NCBI GenBank assembly: GCA_027490195.1
Contig: JAIXYN010000005.1
Span: 62,001-126,000, forward strand
Length of the DNA: 64,000 bases
Source of the DNA: Verrucomicrobiaceae bacterium
Lineage (GTDB): Bacteria; Verrucomicrobiota; Verrucomicrobiia; Verrucomicrobiales; Verrucomicrobiaceae
Reading direction: 5' to 3'
The position numbers and the translations under genes are program-made. Shown in pieces: positions 51,579 to 59,914 of the stretch (position 1 is the first letter of the stretch; the number at the start of each line of letters is the position of its first letter). The notes beneath the pieces were generated by a model. It searched no databases, had not been told where the DNA came from, and saw nothing but the letters and a program-made list of their open reading frames with translations.

Positions 51579-51908
51579 TTGAAAACCGCCCTCATCCTAT
51601 TCTCCGCCCTTTCCTTCCTCGGTTATGGATCTGCGTGTTTTTTTTCGAGCCGCATGAAGCAGGAGTTTCTTCGTTACCGCCTCGGGTCGCAGCGCATCAT
51701 GGTGGGTGCCCTGCAGGAGTTCGCGGGGATCGGGTTGCTGGTAGGAATGAGCCAGCCATGGGTGGGCCACCTGGCAGCAGGAGGACTGGCGCTGATGATG
51801 TTGATTGCCGTCATCGTCCGCATCCAGATCAAGGACAGCCTGCTGCAAACCATCCCGGCGGTGTTTTATTTGGTACTCAACACCTATCTCTGCATTGCCG
51901 GATTCTAA
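51579..51908 (+). CDS. DoxX-like integral membrane protein
   Basis: 109 residues from a TTG at 51579 (KTALILFSALSFLGYGSACF). Four hydrophobic segments are visible: about 2-20, 43-60, 64-82 and 88-107. The pattern of small membrane protein with FLRYRLGSQRIMVGALQEFA between the first and second helices is that of DoxX-like proteins. No catalytic residues are known in the family. It faces a second DoxX-like gene on the opposite strand (51921-52283), with 12 bases between their ends. No good Shine-Dalgarno site is seen, but the TTG is well placed relative to the first helix. Confidence 0.7.
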   Translation: MKTALILFSALSFLGYGSACFFSSRMKQEFLRYRLGSQRIMVGALQEFAGIGLLVGMSQPWVGHLAAGGLALMMLIAVIVRIQIKDSLLQTIPAVFYLVLNTYLCIAGF

Positions 51909-51920
51909 TCCGCACGCCGA

Positions 51921-52283
51921 CTACAGCATCGCAATGGCGGCGCACATCGCTAGCACCGCGAGAGAGGGCAGCGCCTTCTGCATCGGATCTTTCACTTTAA
52001 GGTGCATGAAGAAGGCCCCCAGCATGAGAGCTCCCATGCCAAGCGCCGCAGGCTGCGCCAAACTGGAAATCCAACACGAGGCCAGGAGCGCCAGTGCGAA
52101 GCCGACTTTGAGAACGCCGATGAGGCAGAAAATCGGGAAAGGCAGACCATAGACAGCGAACTCCTCGCGCAGGGTTTTGGCATCTTTGCCTCGGTACGCG
52201 GTCGCCTTGCCGGAACGCAGCAGCCAGACATTGAGAATGCCAAGCGCCACGGTGAGCTTTAGAGAGATGATGAGATAGTCCAT
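51921..52283 (-). CDS. DoxX-like integral membrane protein, convergent
   Basis: 120 residues with four membrane segments (about 4-22, 50-68, 72-90, 103-120) and the cytoplasmic GKATAYRGKDAKTLREEFAV loop typical of DoxX-like family members. It is convergent with the other DoxX-like gene, ending 12 bases from it. The two are of similar size and topology but little obvious identity. It may work in membrane redox or sulfur metabolism as reported for some DoxX proteins; this is not shown by the sequence. The upstream side carries a hairpin at 52299-52318. Confidence 0.75.
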   Translation of the reverse strand: MDYLIISLKLTVALGILNVWLLRSGKATAYRGKDAKTLREEFAVYGLPFPIFCLIGVLKVGFALALLASCWISSLAQPAALGMGALMLGAFFMHLKVKDPMQKALPSLAVLAMCAAIAML

Positions 52284-52298
52284 GTTAATGAGGCAAAC

Positions 52299-52318
52299 GA
52301 TTCCACTTCGGTGGAATC
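52299..52318 (-). terminator. Perfect 8-bp hairpin, probable terminator
   Basis: GATTCCAC-TTCG-GTGGAATC is a perfect inverted repeat with a four-base loop, lying between the stop of the DUF4091 gene (52389) and the start of the DoxX-like gene (52283), both on the minus strand. It probably ends the DUF4091 transcript. The following bases on the minus strand (GTTTGCC) contain only a short T run, so termination may be weak. On the plus strand the loop would be the very stable C(UUCG)G tetraloop. Confidence 0.5.
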
Positions 52319-52388
52319 AAGAGCAGTTAGCATGCTACACTCACTCTTAAACAGCAAGCTAATCCCAATGATTGGTCTTGGACCGACC

Positions 52389-54164
52389 TCACGGCGCGAG
52401 TTTTTCGATCCAATCGGCGATCTTCCCGCGCATGTCATGCGCCGTGGAGTTGCTCGTCGCGTTTTGGGTCTGCGTTTGAGCCATCGTTTCCGCATCCCCC
52501 CCGCCACGCACGATTTGGGCGGCTGCGGAGTCCAGAATTTGCTGGGCTTCGGTATTCGGCTGGGCCTTCAAGGCCTCCCGCAGCAGCCAAAGGTACTCGT
52601 AGTCGTCGCAGCCTTCGCGCATGAGTTCCCAGCGCAGGCTGGGCAATGGCGCACCGCTGAGCGGATCGGGGTAAAACATCTGACCCATGCCCCAGACCGT
52701 CGATCCATTAAACTGCGCATACACCAGCACCGGAGCCTCCCATGCGGTGCGGTAGCTGCCAAGTGTCTCAAAAGTCAGCCAGCCGCGGGCACCGATCTGC
52801 CAGGCCAGCCAGCCGAAGCTGCGGGCACTGATGGCCGGGTAGTCGATAAAGCTGCGGTAGTTATCGCAAAAAGTGACGATCTCGCCGTGCTTTACGGCAC
52901 GTTCCTTGGCCGCTGCGGCGTGATCGAGGTTTCGCAGGCACCAGTGGTCGATGTGGCCGATGAGCCCCTCCGCAGGATCAGCCGTGCAGAAGGTACGCAG
53001 GCCTGGAGCGACCTCCCGCACAAGGTGCACGTAATTGCGCACCACCTCGTAGTTGTTCGCCGGGATGTCCTGGGCGCGATCACCCGTGTGGTAGGTGTAA
53101 GGCTCGTCCATCGTGGCAATGAAGGCGCGGTCTAGCCACCCGCGCTGCTTCAACACGCCATGCATGTGCTTCAGGTAGCTGCCAAACTGCGTGGTAAACT
53201 CCGGCGTCAGCGTTTTGTCCGGCTTGCAGATCACCGCGCCCAGCCACTTCTGATTCGTCACCGCCGGGAAGTGATGCAGGAAGTACATTCCCTGCGCCAA
53301 GGCCGGTTCAGGATAAAAACCCCACACGGGCACAAATACATGCGTGCCGCCGTTTTGAAACACAGCCTCCACCGCTTTCTCCCACGCGGCGCTATCAATC
53401 GTGAGCGCGCCGTTCTTGCCGATTATCAGCTTGGGAGAGGGCACCAGCGGCTCCGGCGTCTGCCGATGCTCGATGAAGCCGCGCTGCATCTCCGCCAAGC
53501 GCTCCGGCGTGCGCTGCGCTTCAGGAAGCTCGCGTAGATTCGCATAACTCGTGTTCAGCAGTGGCGAACGCTCCGGCAAAGCAAAGGGCCGCACGTTCAA
53601 AACCACACGGACCGTGTCTTCCGGCACCAGATCGGGCTTCATCCACGTCTCCTTGCGAAAGATCAACTTCACCGTGCCCTCGTAGTGCCCCGGATGCGCA
53701 TCCCTCGGAACCTGCACATTGATGAGAAACTGGAGATTGTGCCCAGGCCGCACCTCACCGCGATTCGCCAGCAAAGGATCAGGAAACTGCCCCACACCCA
53801 CGGGGTAGGGCATCGCCCGCTTGATGCGCGTGCCGCTTGGCTCGTCGATGAAGACGTACCCCAGTCGCTGAGCCTTGATGTTTGCAGCGGGGATGACGCT
53901 GCCATTGGCATGCTTCAAAACACCCACGACAACACTCACCTCCCGAAGCGGCACCATGGGCCGCAGCACGGCCACAAACGGCTCCCGCTCTCCTCGTGCC
54001 GCACTCATCATAACAGCTGGGGCGATGGGCGTAAGGGGCAGTTCCTCATCCGCCTTCACCTTCTCCACTGGATAGACCGCCCACACCCGATGATGCCAGC
54101 CCTCCGTGACGAGATCAGCAGCGGAGAGGCTCTGGAAAGCCAAAAGGAAAAGAAGGAAGCGCAT
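52389..54164 (-). CDS. Secreted DUF4091 glycoside hydrolase-like protein
   Basis: 591 residues from the ATG at 54164 (signal MRFLLFLLAFQSLSAADL). An N-terminal beta domain (about 30-190, with ARGEREPFVAVLRPMVPLRE and HPGHYEGTVKLIFRKETW) precedes a TIM-barrel-like region (WGFYPEPALAQGMYFLHHF, DRAFIATMDEPYTYHTGD). The C-terminus is DUF4091, with AWQIGARGWLTFETLGSYR, MFYPDPLSGAPLPSLRWELM and REGCDDYEYLWLLREALKA, the last a family hallmark. The DEP triad in the barrel is in the position expected for a glycosidase acid. It is an exported carbohydrate-active protein whose substrate is unknown. It lies 109 bases after the LysR regulator on the same strand. Confidence 0.85.
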   Translation of the reverse strand: MRFLLFLLAFQSLSAADLVTEGWHHRVWAVYPVEKVKADEELPLTPIAPAVMMSAARGEREPFVAVLRPMVPLREVSVVVGVLKHANGSVIPAANIKAQRLGYVFIDEPSGTRIKRAMPYPVGVGQFPDPLLANRGEVRPGHNLQFLINVQVPRDAHPGHYEGTVKLIFRKETWMKPDLVPEDTVRVVLNVRPFALPERSPLLNTSYANLRELPEAQRTPERLAEMQRGFIEHRQTPEPLVPSPKLIIGKNGALTIDSAAWEKAVEAVFQNGGTHVFVPVWGFYPEPALAQGMYFLHHFPAVTNQKWLGAVICKPDKTLTPEFTTQFGSYLKHMHGVLKQRGWLDRAFIATMDEPYTYHTGDRAQDIPANNYEVVRNYVHLVREVAPGLRTFCTADPAEGLIGHIDHWCLRNLDHAAAAKERAVKHGEIVTFCDNYRSFIDYPAISARSFGWLAWQIGARGWLTFETLGSYRTAWEAPVLVYAQFNGSTVWGMGQMFYPDPLSGAPLPSLRWELMREGCDDYEYLWLLREALKAQPNTEAQQILDSAAAQIVRGGGDAETMAQTQTQNATSNSTAHDMRGKIADWIEKLAP

Positions 54165-54272
54165 GGGGTAAGTAGAATCTAAAAGCCAATGCGGCACGGC
54201 TGCACCTAGAGATTGCTGAAATGAGCGGGGTGACCCACCTGATTAAGCAGCAACGAAGCATTGGGTTGGCTG

Positions 54273-55205
54273 TTACCGACTCGTTTTGAGTTCAAGAGCG
54301 ATTCCCTTGAGTGTGGAATCCTCCACCCCGCGCCGGCGCATCTGGCGGTCATTCCAGTGAAGGACGAGGGAGCGACCAAAGTCCTTCATGGGAGCGAATT
54401 CTCGCATCACGACTTGGTGGTCATCCAGCCCATGAGTTCCAAAGGAGGGCAGCAATCCAGCGCAGGTGCCCTGAACGATCAATTCGCGCACCTGAAGCAT
54501 CGAATCACATTCGACTACCGGATGAAAATTCCCCAGAGCGGCGGTCATGGCCGCCCGAAAGGTTGCATCCAACTGACCACCCCCGCCATTCGCCGCGAAG
54601 GGAAGTGAGCGCCACACAGAAGGGTCACTGAGGGCCGAAATGGGTTTGCTGCCAAGCAGTTTGCGAGAAGCGCACAGAGAGAACGCCACGCGCTTACACA
54701 GCGGCAGACACGACTTGAGTAGCAACTCCTCAGAAATGGCGTCATCACGGACGATGGCAAAATCAAGCTGCCCGTCCCGAATGCTCTCCACGAGTTGTCG
54801 ACTGCGCTGTGAAGAGAGCCGGAGAGAAGAGTCCCCGAGCAAGTTCCGAATCTTGGATACGCAGGGCACCACCAGCCACTCTAGAACACTCGCGCCGGCC
54901 CCAATACTGAAAGTCCTGCGCTGGCCGTGCAGTTTCTTTTGAAACTCCTCCAGGTCCTGAAATTGTGACCTGACGAGATTCGCCAGATTTGCCCCTGCTT
55001 CCGAAAGCGCCAGTGTTTTTCCGCGACGCACAGTGAGCTCGGTGGAGAAGTATTGCTCCAACTCACCGATCTGCCTGCTGATGAGCGCCTGACGCGAAAG
55101 GTTCTCAGGGGCCGCCTTGGCGATGGAGCCCTTGTCGGCAAAGGCAAGAAAGTTGCGCAAGCGGTCCAGGGAGAGACCATTCAATGGTGGTAGGAAATCA
55201 CTCAT
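54273..55205 (-). CDS. LysR-family transcriptional regulator
   Basis: 310 residues. The N-terminal winged helix-turn-helix (about 10-70) reads LDRLRNFLAFADKGSIAKAA, then LSRQALISRQIGELEQYFST and LTVRRGKTLALSEAG, the standard LysR layout with Lys/Arg wing. The effector-binding domain covers about 92-305 (FSIGAGASVLEWLVVPCVSK; QLDFAIVRDD). The gene is divergent from the phosphatase gene at 55282, with 76 bases between the starts, where its operator would normally lie. It may regulate itself, that gene, or the DUF4091 gene downstream. The ligand is unknown. Confidence 0.92.
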   Translation of the reverse strand: MSDFLPPLNGLSLDRLRNFLAFADKGSIAKAAPENLSRQALISRQIGELEQYFSTELTVRRGKTLALSEAGANLANLVRSQFQDLEEFQKKLHGQRRTFSIGAGASVLEWLVVPCVSKIRNLLGDSSLRLSSQRSRQLVESIRDGQLDFAIVRDDAISEELLLKSCLPLCKRVAFSLCASRKLLGSKPISALSDPSVWRSLPFAANGGGGQLDATFRAAMTAALGNFHPVVECDSMLQVRELIVQGTCAGLLPSFGTHGLDDHQVVMREFAPMKDFGRSLVLHWNDRQMRRRGVEDSTLKGIALELKTSR

Positions 55206-55281
55206 AACTTACTCTTTGGTCATATATACTTCATTTTGCTACATAGTCGATAGGCATATTTCAGGTCATGATGGAAGTGCA

Positions 55282-56214
55282 ATGAAACCACAACCCTACG
55301 ACATAATCGGCGACATCCACGGTCAGCACGACAAACTCACGGCCCTGCTCGACAAGCTGGGCTACATTCCCCACAGCAGCGGTTTACACCACGCCGAGGG
55401 ACGCAAAGTCATCTTCCTGGGGGATTACATCGACCGTGGCCCAAAAGTACGTGAAGTGCTCCACACCGTGCATGCAATGGTCGAGTCTGGCGATGCCCTA
55501 GCCATCATGGGAAATCATGAGTACAACGCCATCTGCTACCACACTCCGAATGGCAAAGGAGGCTGGCTGCGCGAGCACAGCGAGGATAAGAACCGACAAG
55601 TGACTGCCACCCTGCGAGCATTCGAGGGACGCGAAAACGAATGGGCCGATTGGCTGGAATGGATGAAACGCCTGCCCATGTTCCTCGACCTCGGCGCGCT
55701 GCGCTGTGTCCACGCTTGCTGGGACGGCCACCGCATCAACCGGCTGATGGGCCGCAGCCTCACAGATCAGGACTTTTTACACGCCAGCACCACCAAGTTG
55801 ACCCCAGAGCACCGAGCCATCGAGAACATCCTCAAAGGCCCCGAAATCCCCGCCTCAGACGGCAACCTCTTCCGCGACAAGGAGGGCACCTACCGCCACA
55901 CTATCCGCACTCGCTGGTGGGAAATCCGCGAGGGACTCACCATCAGTGACCTCGTCATGCCACCCGGTAGCATAGCTGATTCAATTAAAGTCGATTCGTG
56001 GCTGCTGAACCGCCTGCCCAAATACGAACCCGGAGAGCCCCCCGTCTTCTTCGGCCACTACTGGCTCCCTGCCGATGCCCCCAAAGCCCCGCTGGCCCCC
56101 AACATCGCCTGCCTGGACTTCAGCGGCGGTCTCGAAGGTCCCCTTGTGGCCTATCGCTGGGACGGTGAGCAGACACTCAGGTCGGAAAACTTTGTCACCA
56201 CGGACCAGAATTGA
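55282..56214 (+). CDS. PPP-type metallophosphoesterase
   Basis: 310 residues from the ATG at 55282; the frame is open upstream but that part crosses the divergent promoter. The catalytic motifs of the PPP family are complete: GDIHGQHDKL (Asp11, His13), GDYIDRGP, GNHEYNA, followed by downstream His residues (RCVHACWDGHR; FFGHYWLP). It resembles bacterial PrpA/diadenosine-tetraphosphatase-type enzymes, so it may act on phosphoproteins, Ap4A or other phosphoesters, using two metal ions. Cytoplasmic, no signal. The divergent LysR gene is a possible regulator. Confidence 0.9.
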   Translation: MKPQPYDIIGDIHGQHDKLTALLDKLGYIPHSSGLHHAEGRKVIFLGDYIDRGPKVREVLHTVHAMVESGDALAIMGNHEYNAICYHTPNGKGGWLREHSEDKNRQVTATLRAFEGRENEWADWLEWMKRLPMFLDLGALRCVHACWDGHRINRLMGRSLTDQDFLHASTTKLTPEHRAIENILKGPEIPASDGNLFRDKEGTYRHTIRTRWWEIREGLTISDLVMPPGSIADSIKVDSWLLNRLPKYEPGEPPVFFGHYWLPADAPKAPLAPNIACLDFSGGLEGPLVAYRWDGEQTLRSENFVTTDQN

Positions 56215-56285
56215 ACTAGCCAAGGCAAACAAACTCCAAACTCCCAATCTTCGCAAGCGCTGCACTGGATTGCGCCATGCAAATA

Positions 56286-56408
56286 ATGAGCAACGCCGTC
56301 TACATTCAGAGCGAGTTGCCCAGCCTCACACTGCCAGAGGGCATACGCGAACAAATTACCATGCTGTGTGATAGCCTTATTGCCACCAAGCACAACGTTC
56401 GAGTGTGA
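56286..56408 (+). CDS. Small hypothetical protein, 40 residues
   Basis: ATG to TGA encodes MSNAVYIQSELPSLTLPEGI, then REQITMLCDSLIATKHNVRV. Composition is protein-like (short beta/helix pattern, few Arg or Ser runs), unlike chance frames in this GC-rich DNA. Its TGA overlaps the GTG of the next small frame by GTGA at 56405-56408. I do not recognise a family. The two could be coupled small genes or one gene split by a frameshift. Confidence 0.45.
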   Translation: MSNAVYIQSELPSLTLPEGIREQITMLCDSLIATKHNVRV

Positions 56409-56602
56409 GCGTTGAGGCCGAGTTCTGCCATGCGGCGGGGAACATTCTTGATGAGGTGAGCAGTTCCATTCGTTCCGATATTGCTGGTGGAGCGAAGGAG
56501 CATTTTAAGATCACCGTTAAGCCCGCCCCCCCGGACCAGGCGATTTTGCCGGATTCAAAAATGGTCGTGAATGTCACGGGCGGACATTCGATGCCGTTCT
56601 GA
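56405..56602 (+). CDS. Small hypothetical protein, 65 residues
   Basis: From a GTG overlapping the previous stop, it encodes MSVEAEFCHAAGNILDEVSS, then SIRSDIAGGAKEHFKITVKP, and ends VVNVTGGHSMPF. The sequence is balanced, with a helical first half and a beta-like second half. No family is recognised. If read with the preceding 40-residue frame after a single-base shift, a protein of about 105 residues would result, so a split gene is as likely as two genes. Confidence 0.45.
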   Translation: MSVEAEFCHAAGNILDEVSSSIRSDIAGGAKEHFKITVKPAPPDQAILPDSKMVVNVTGGHSMPF

Positions 56603-57073
56603 AGTCTCCTGTCGTTTCATCGACACTTCCAGCTCCCCTTTGTTTGTTATGGGACGTTCGTGGCCTCCTGCCTTTCCACATTCCAAGGACGGCGCACCTT
56701 TTTCAGCGCCCGCGATGCTGCAGACCCGAAGCTTCGGACCCGGCGCAGCGGTTCGGTACCAGCCCTGTGGCATGCTCTACTCTGGATGGTAGGGATGCGC
56801 TGTGCGCGTCCCTGGAATCCTTCGTCCCAGCGCGGCCTGTTGCCTCCTCGCATTCCCCCTTTTCAAAAGCCTCCGCCCCCAGGCGCACCCGTCCAGGCCC
56901 TGCATGTGCCGACTGTCACCTCCCATTTTAAGCTGAAGGGAGCCGTGAGCCGTTTCGGGTGCAAAGGCTTCACCGTCTCTCAGAGACAGACTTGTTTTCG
57001 GCGGATCGTAATATCAATACACAACTGGTAAACTCCATGACACGCGCACCCTCCAGAGTATGATTGTGCCGCT
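56603..57073. other. Intergenic region with hairpin, repeat-like
   Basis: No gene is supported. Read in reverse, 56660-56720 gives phrases such as SLECGKAGGHERP, which resemble chance translations of interspersed intergenic repeats that I associate with Verrucomicrobial genomes. A strong hairpin lies at 56792-56812. The segment may be one unit of a dispersed repeat; this window holds no second copy that I can see. Confidence 0.4.
56792..56812. repeat. 21-base palindromic hairpin, REP-like
   Basis: GGGATGCGC-TGT-GCGCGTCCC forms a 9-bp stem (one G-T wobble) with a three-base loop. It lies in a gene-free stretch between the small frames ending 56602 and the hypothetical gene at 57074. There is no T run after it, so a repeat or RNA-structure element is more likely than a terminator. 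Confidence 0.5.
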
Positions 57074-57352
57074 ATGACTATGCATTCTGTGCTGCTGACT
57101 GCGGGAGATGTCGTGGGCGTCCTGGCGGTGCTGAATTTCCTGTTCTTGGCGCCGCTGGAAAGCTCATGGCGGGACTGCAGCATGCGGGCAGGAGTGCCGA
57201 TGGCGATCTGGTCGGCCCTGCGGCTGACAACAATCATCGTTTTTCGCGAGCGCTGTGAGGAACCGATGCTCGGTTTCATCCTCGCTCCGCCGATGGCGAT
57301 TGGTTACGCGACGCTGGTGCGCGTCGTCGTGCAGGGCGTGCGATGGGCCTAG
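57074..57352 (+). CDS. Hypothetical small membrane protein, 92 residues
   Basis: ATG at 57074 (MTMHSVLLTAGDVVGVLAVL). Two or three hydrophobic stretches are visible: about 5-25, 38-55 and 64-88 (PMLGFILAPPMAIGYATLVR). The composition supports a real gene, but no family is recognised. A weak AT-containing stretch precedes it, and there is no obvious partner. It could also be an accidental frame, since GC-rich DNA easily yields hydrophobic frames. Confidence 0.45.
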   Translation: MTMHSVLLTAGDVVGVLAVLNFLFLAPLESSWRDCSMRAGVPMAIWSALRLTTIIVFRERCEEPMLGFILAPPMAIGYATLVRVVVQGVRWA

Positions 57353-57551
57353 CGAAAAATCGCACGTCGGGGCGAGATCCCGGAAGACCCGTCACACGAA
57401 CCACAAAGCTGAAAGATGTCAGGCACTTGGCCCATTGAACTCCGCCTCGCATCAATCACGCTGAGTACTCCAAAATCCACGATCCTCATCCTTAACCGAA
57501 TGCCTTTCATGCCAGGCTTTTTCCCCGAACTGTGACGCCAGACCCATTCAC

Positions 57552-58343
57552 ATGAACGCGTCAGCTAACACCATGGAGGAGCAGGAACGGGAGATCGTTC
57601 GCGTGGCTCGCCGTATTCTGAATGATGAAGTCAGTGTTATCACAGGAGCACGAGAGATGGCTTCTGTACGCTTACGTCCGCACTCAGATGATATAGATGA
57701 GGAGCTCTTGGCTTTTTCAGACATTGCTTCCAAGACAGATCATTTGCCGCTGGGAGATGCGAGAAGCCTCTGGGCGGCAGATGCGTTGATCCTCCAAGAC
57801 GCCCAGATCAATGAGGCTGAGGACTTCTTTCGCGAGCGTGCACTTGATGCTGCCAGAATCCTGATCGACCGCTATGAACACAAGGTGCGTGTGAAACCTA
57901 AACCCTTCCGCCTCCTCCGCCGAGTTTTTCTGGTGCTGCTGGTATTGCTCGCAGCGCTTTCGACATGGCTGCTTGTCGTCACTCCCAAGCAAAGGGAAAG
58001 CCGCGCAGAAATCAATTCGCGCGGCTTCGCCCATATCGCCAAGAATACGAAATGGGACATGCAGAAGCCGATGCTTTGGGGCTACTTCTTCACAAGTGAG
58101 TGGAAGCTGCCTTTGGAGATTTCGCGCCGACTCCTTGGCCTTATCGGGTTTCGCTTCGTCGATCTCTCTTGCCGGGACGACAAGATTTGGTGGCTGCACC
58201 TTGAGTGCGACGAGGTCCACAACATCAACACGCTTTCTGTCCGCGATGTGCGACTGTCTCGCTTTGCCAGTTTAATGTATTCTGGCTACGATGGCTGGGA
58301 TGTCGGTCCAACTGGGACACCAGCTGAGAGCACACCTCAGTGA
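57552..58343 (+). CDS. Hypothetical protein with one membrane segment
   Basis: 263 residues (an ATG at 57573, MEEQEREIVRVARR, is an alternative start). The first 115 residues are helical and charged: VARRILNDEVSVITGAREMA, LAFSDIASKTDHLPLGDARS, REVAL-like FFRERALDAARILIDRYEHK. This looks like an N-terminal domain seen in DUF2489-type proteins, but I am not certain. A membrane helix follows (about 120-142, RRVFLVLLVLLAALSTWLLV). The C-terminal 110 residues (WDMQKPMLWGYFFTSEWKLP) contain a conserved-looking beta/helix domain. Lower GC than its neighbours. It would be a membrane-anchored cytosolic or periplasmic protein of unknown role. Confidence 0.7.
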   Translation: MNASANTMEEQEREIVRVARRILNDEVSVITGAREMASVRLRPHSDDIDEELLAFSDIASKTDHLPLGDARSLWAADALILQDAQINEAEDFFRERALDAARILIDRYEHKVRVKPKPFRLLRRVFLVLLVLLAALSTWLLVVTPKQRESRAEINSRGFAHIAKNTKWDMQKPMLWGYFFTSEWKLPLEISRRLLGLIGFRFVDLSCRDDKIWWLHLECDEVHNINTLSVRDVRLSRFASLMYSGYDGWDVGPTGTPAESTPQ

Positions 58344-58417
58344 CAAAACGATCCTGCTTAAAGCTCTGGTAACTTCACCCCAGCATTATTTCTACTTTTC
58401 AGCCTGGCGAGAGCAAC

Positions 58418-58498
58418 CCCACATCAAACCCGCGTCAACGTTCCCGTCTCCCCACCGAACTCATCGCTCTCGAGAGCCGAGTCTCTGCAAGATCGCAA
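58418..58498 (-). pseudogene. Relic of DUF1552 gene, 3' end, frameshifted
   Basis: The minus strand reads AILQRLGSRER, then after a one-base insertion DEFGGETGTLTRV and a TGA. The end of the intact DUF1552 gene at 59915 is TILQRLGLERDAFAGETGTLARV then TGA. About four fifths of the bases agree across the 80 bases, including non-coding bases after the stop. It lies just upstream of the oxidoreductase gene at 58581, in direct orientation to the intact end on the other side. No earlier part of a DUF1552 gene is present. Confidence 0.8.
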
Positions 58499-58580
58499 AC
58501 ATAGTCGCGCATTTTGCCCTCTCAATCCCGTGCACTTACGCAGTCTCTGGTGTAAACTAGGTCAGCATTGCCCTCACTCC

Positions 58581-59885
58581 ATGACCAACCGTCGTCACTT
58601 CCTCAGCAAAACCGCCGCCGCATTCGCCGGCATTCAAATCCTTCCGCGTTCCGTTTTCGGAGCCAATGAGAAGATCAACATCGCCTTTGTCGGAGCAGGT
58701 GGCAAAGGCTGGCACGCGGTGCAAAGTCTGCAAAACAACGACAGCGTGAACTTCGCCGCCTTTGCGGATGTGCATGAAGCCCGGGCCACCGAGTCGCGCA
58801 AAGCCAACCCCACCGTGCCTTTTGTTTCCGACTTCCGCAAAATGCTCGATCAGCACGGCAAGAGCATCGACGGCGTCATCATCTCCACACCGGACCACAC
58901 GCATCACTTCAACGCCAAGACCTGCATGCTGGCCGGAAAGCCGGTGTATCTGGAGAAGCCGCTGACGCACAGCATCGCCGAGGCACGGGATTTGATGGCG
59001 CTGGAGCAGCAGACGAAGCTCGCCTGCCAGATGGGAAATCAAGGCCACTCCGGCGGGGGCATTCTCGTGCTCGAAGAGTGGGTGAAAGCCGGCGTTCTCG
59101 GGAATGTGAACGAAGCCCACTGCTGGGCGGGCCCGATCTGGAGCTACCCCGATGCGCGCCCCGCAGAAGAGCCTGTGCCCGCCGGTCTTGACTGGAATCA
59201 ATGGCTCGGCCCCGCTGCGATGGTGCCTTACAGCTCCAAGTATCTACCTGGCCAGTGGCGCGGCTGGTTTGAGTTTGGCAACGGCACGCTCGGCGACTGG
59301 GCCTGCCACAACATGGACGCCCCGTATCTCGTGTGGGGGCTCGACTGCCCCAGCCGCGTGGAGATTGAATCCTCAGGCCCCAGCAAGCTCTCCTTCCCAG
59401 CCCGGGTCAAGCTCACCTACACATTCCCCGCCAGCGCAGCTCGCGGCGAGTTCAAGCTGCATTGGTACCACGGCAAAGACCACGCGCTGAAACGCCCAGC
59501 GGAACTCGAAGCCGCGCGCGTCTTCCCGGATGGCGGCACGCTCATTCATGGCAGCAAAGCCACCGTCCTTATGGGCACCCACGCCGGCACACCGCGCGTG
59601 ATCCCCGAAGCCAAGATGCAGGAGCTTAGCACCTCACTGCCCAAGGTGAACCTCAAGCGCTCCAACCATTGGGACAACTGGCTGCTAGCCATCAAAGGCC
59701 AGGAAACCTGCCGGTCCAACTTCGCCTACGGCGGCCGCCTCACCGAGACCATGCACTTTGGCAACATTGCCCTGCACGTGAATCGCAACCTCACCATCGA
59801 TCCCGCAACCCGCAGCATCATCGGCGACGAAGAAGCCACCGCACTCATGCACGGCCCTGCGACGCGTGAAGGCTGGAAGGTTTGA
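58581..59885 (+). CDS. Tat-exported Gfo/Idh/MocA family oxidoreductase
   Basis: 434 residues from the ATG at 58581 (leader MTNRRHFLSKTAAAFAGIQI, a twin-arginine signal). The Rossmann fold follows (INIAFVGAGGKGWHAVQSLQ), then EKPLTHSIAEARDL (catalytic Lys of the EKP motif), GNQGHSGGG, PVPAGLDWNQWLGPAAMVPY and WRGWFEFGNGTLGDWACHN, all as in the exported family. It is a NAD(P)-dependent sugar oxidoreductase acting after export; substrate unknown. It faces the DUF1552 gene, ends 29 bases from its stop, and is bracketed by DUF1552 3' ends in direct orientation (relic 58418-58498 and intact end 59909-59988). Confidence 0.93.
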   Translation: MTNRRHFLSKTAAAFAGIQILPRSVFGANEKINIAFVGAGGKGWHAVQSLQNNDSVNFAAFADVHEARATESRKANPTVPFVSDFRKMLDQHGKSIDGVIISTPDHTHHFNAKTCMLAGKPVYLEKPLTHSIAEARDLMALEQQTKLACQMGNQGHSGGGILVLEEWVKAGVLGNVNEAHCWAGPIWSYPDARPAEEPVPAGLDWNQWLGPAAMVPYSSKYLPGQWRGWFEFGNGTLGDWACHNMDAPYLVWGLDCPSRVEIESSGPSKLSFPARVKLTYTFPASAARGEFKLHWYHGKDHALKRPAELEAARVFPDGGTLIHGSKATVLMGTHAGTPRVIPEAKMQELSTSLPKVNLKRSNHWDNWLLAIKGQETCRSNFAYGGRLTETMHFGNIALHVNRNLTIDPATRSIIGDEEATALMHGPATREGWKV

Positions 59886-59914
59886 GAAGGGATTGCTGCT
59901 ATTGAGTGCCCACA

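Noticed and set aside
57353..57551. GCGA-AAAA-TCGC near 57355 as a terminator
   Set aside because: The stem is only four base pairs and no T run follows.
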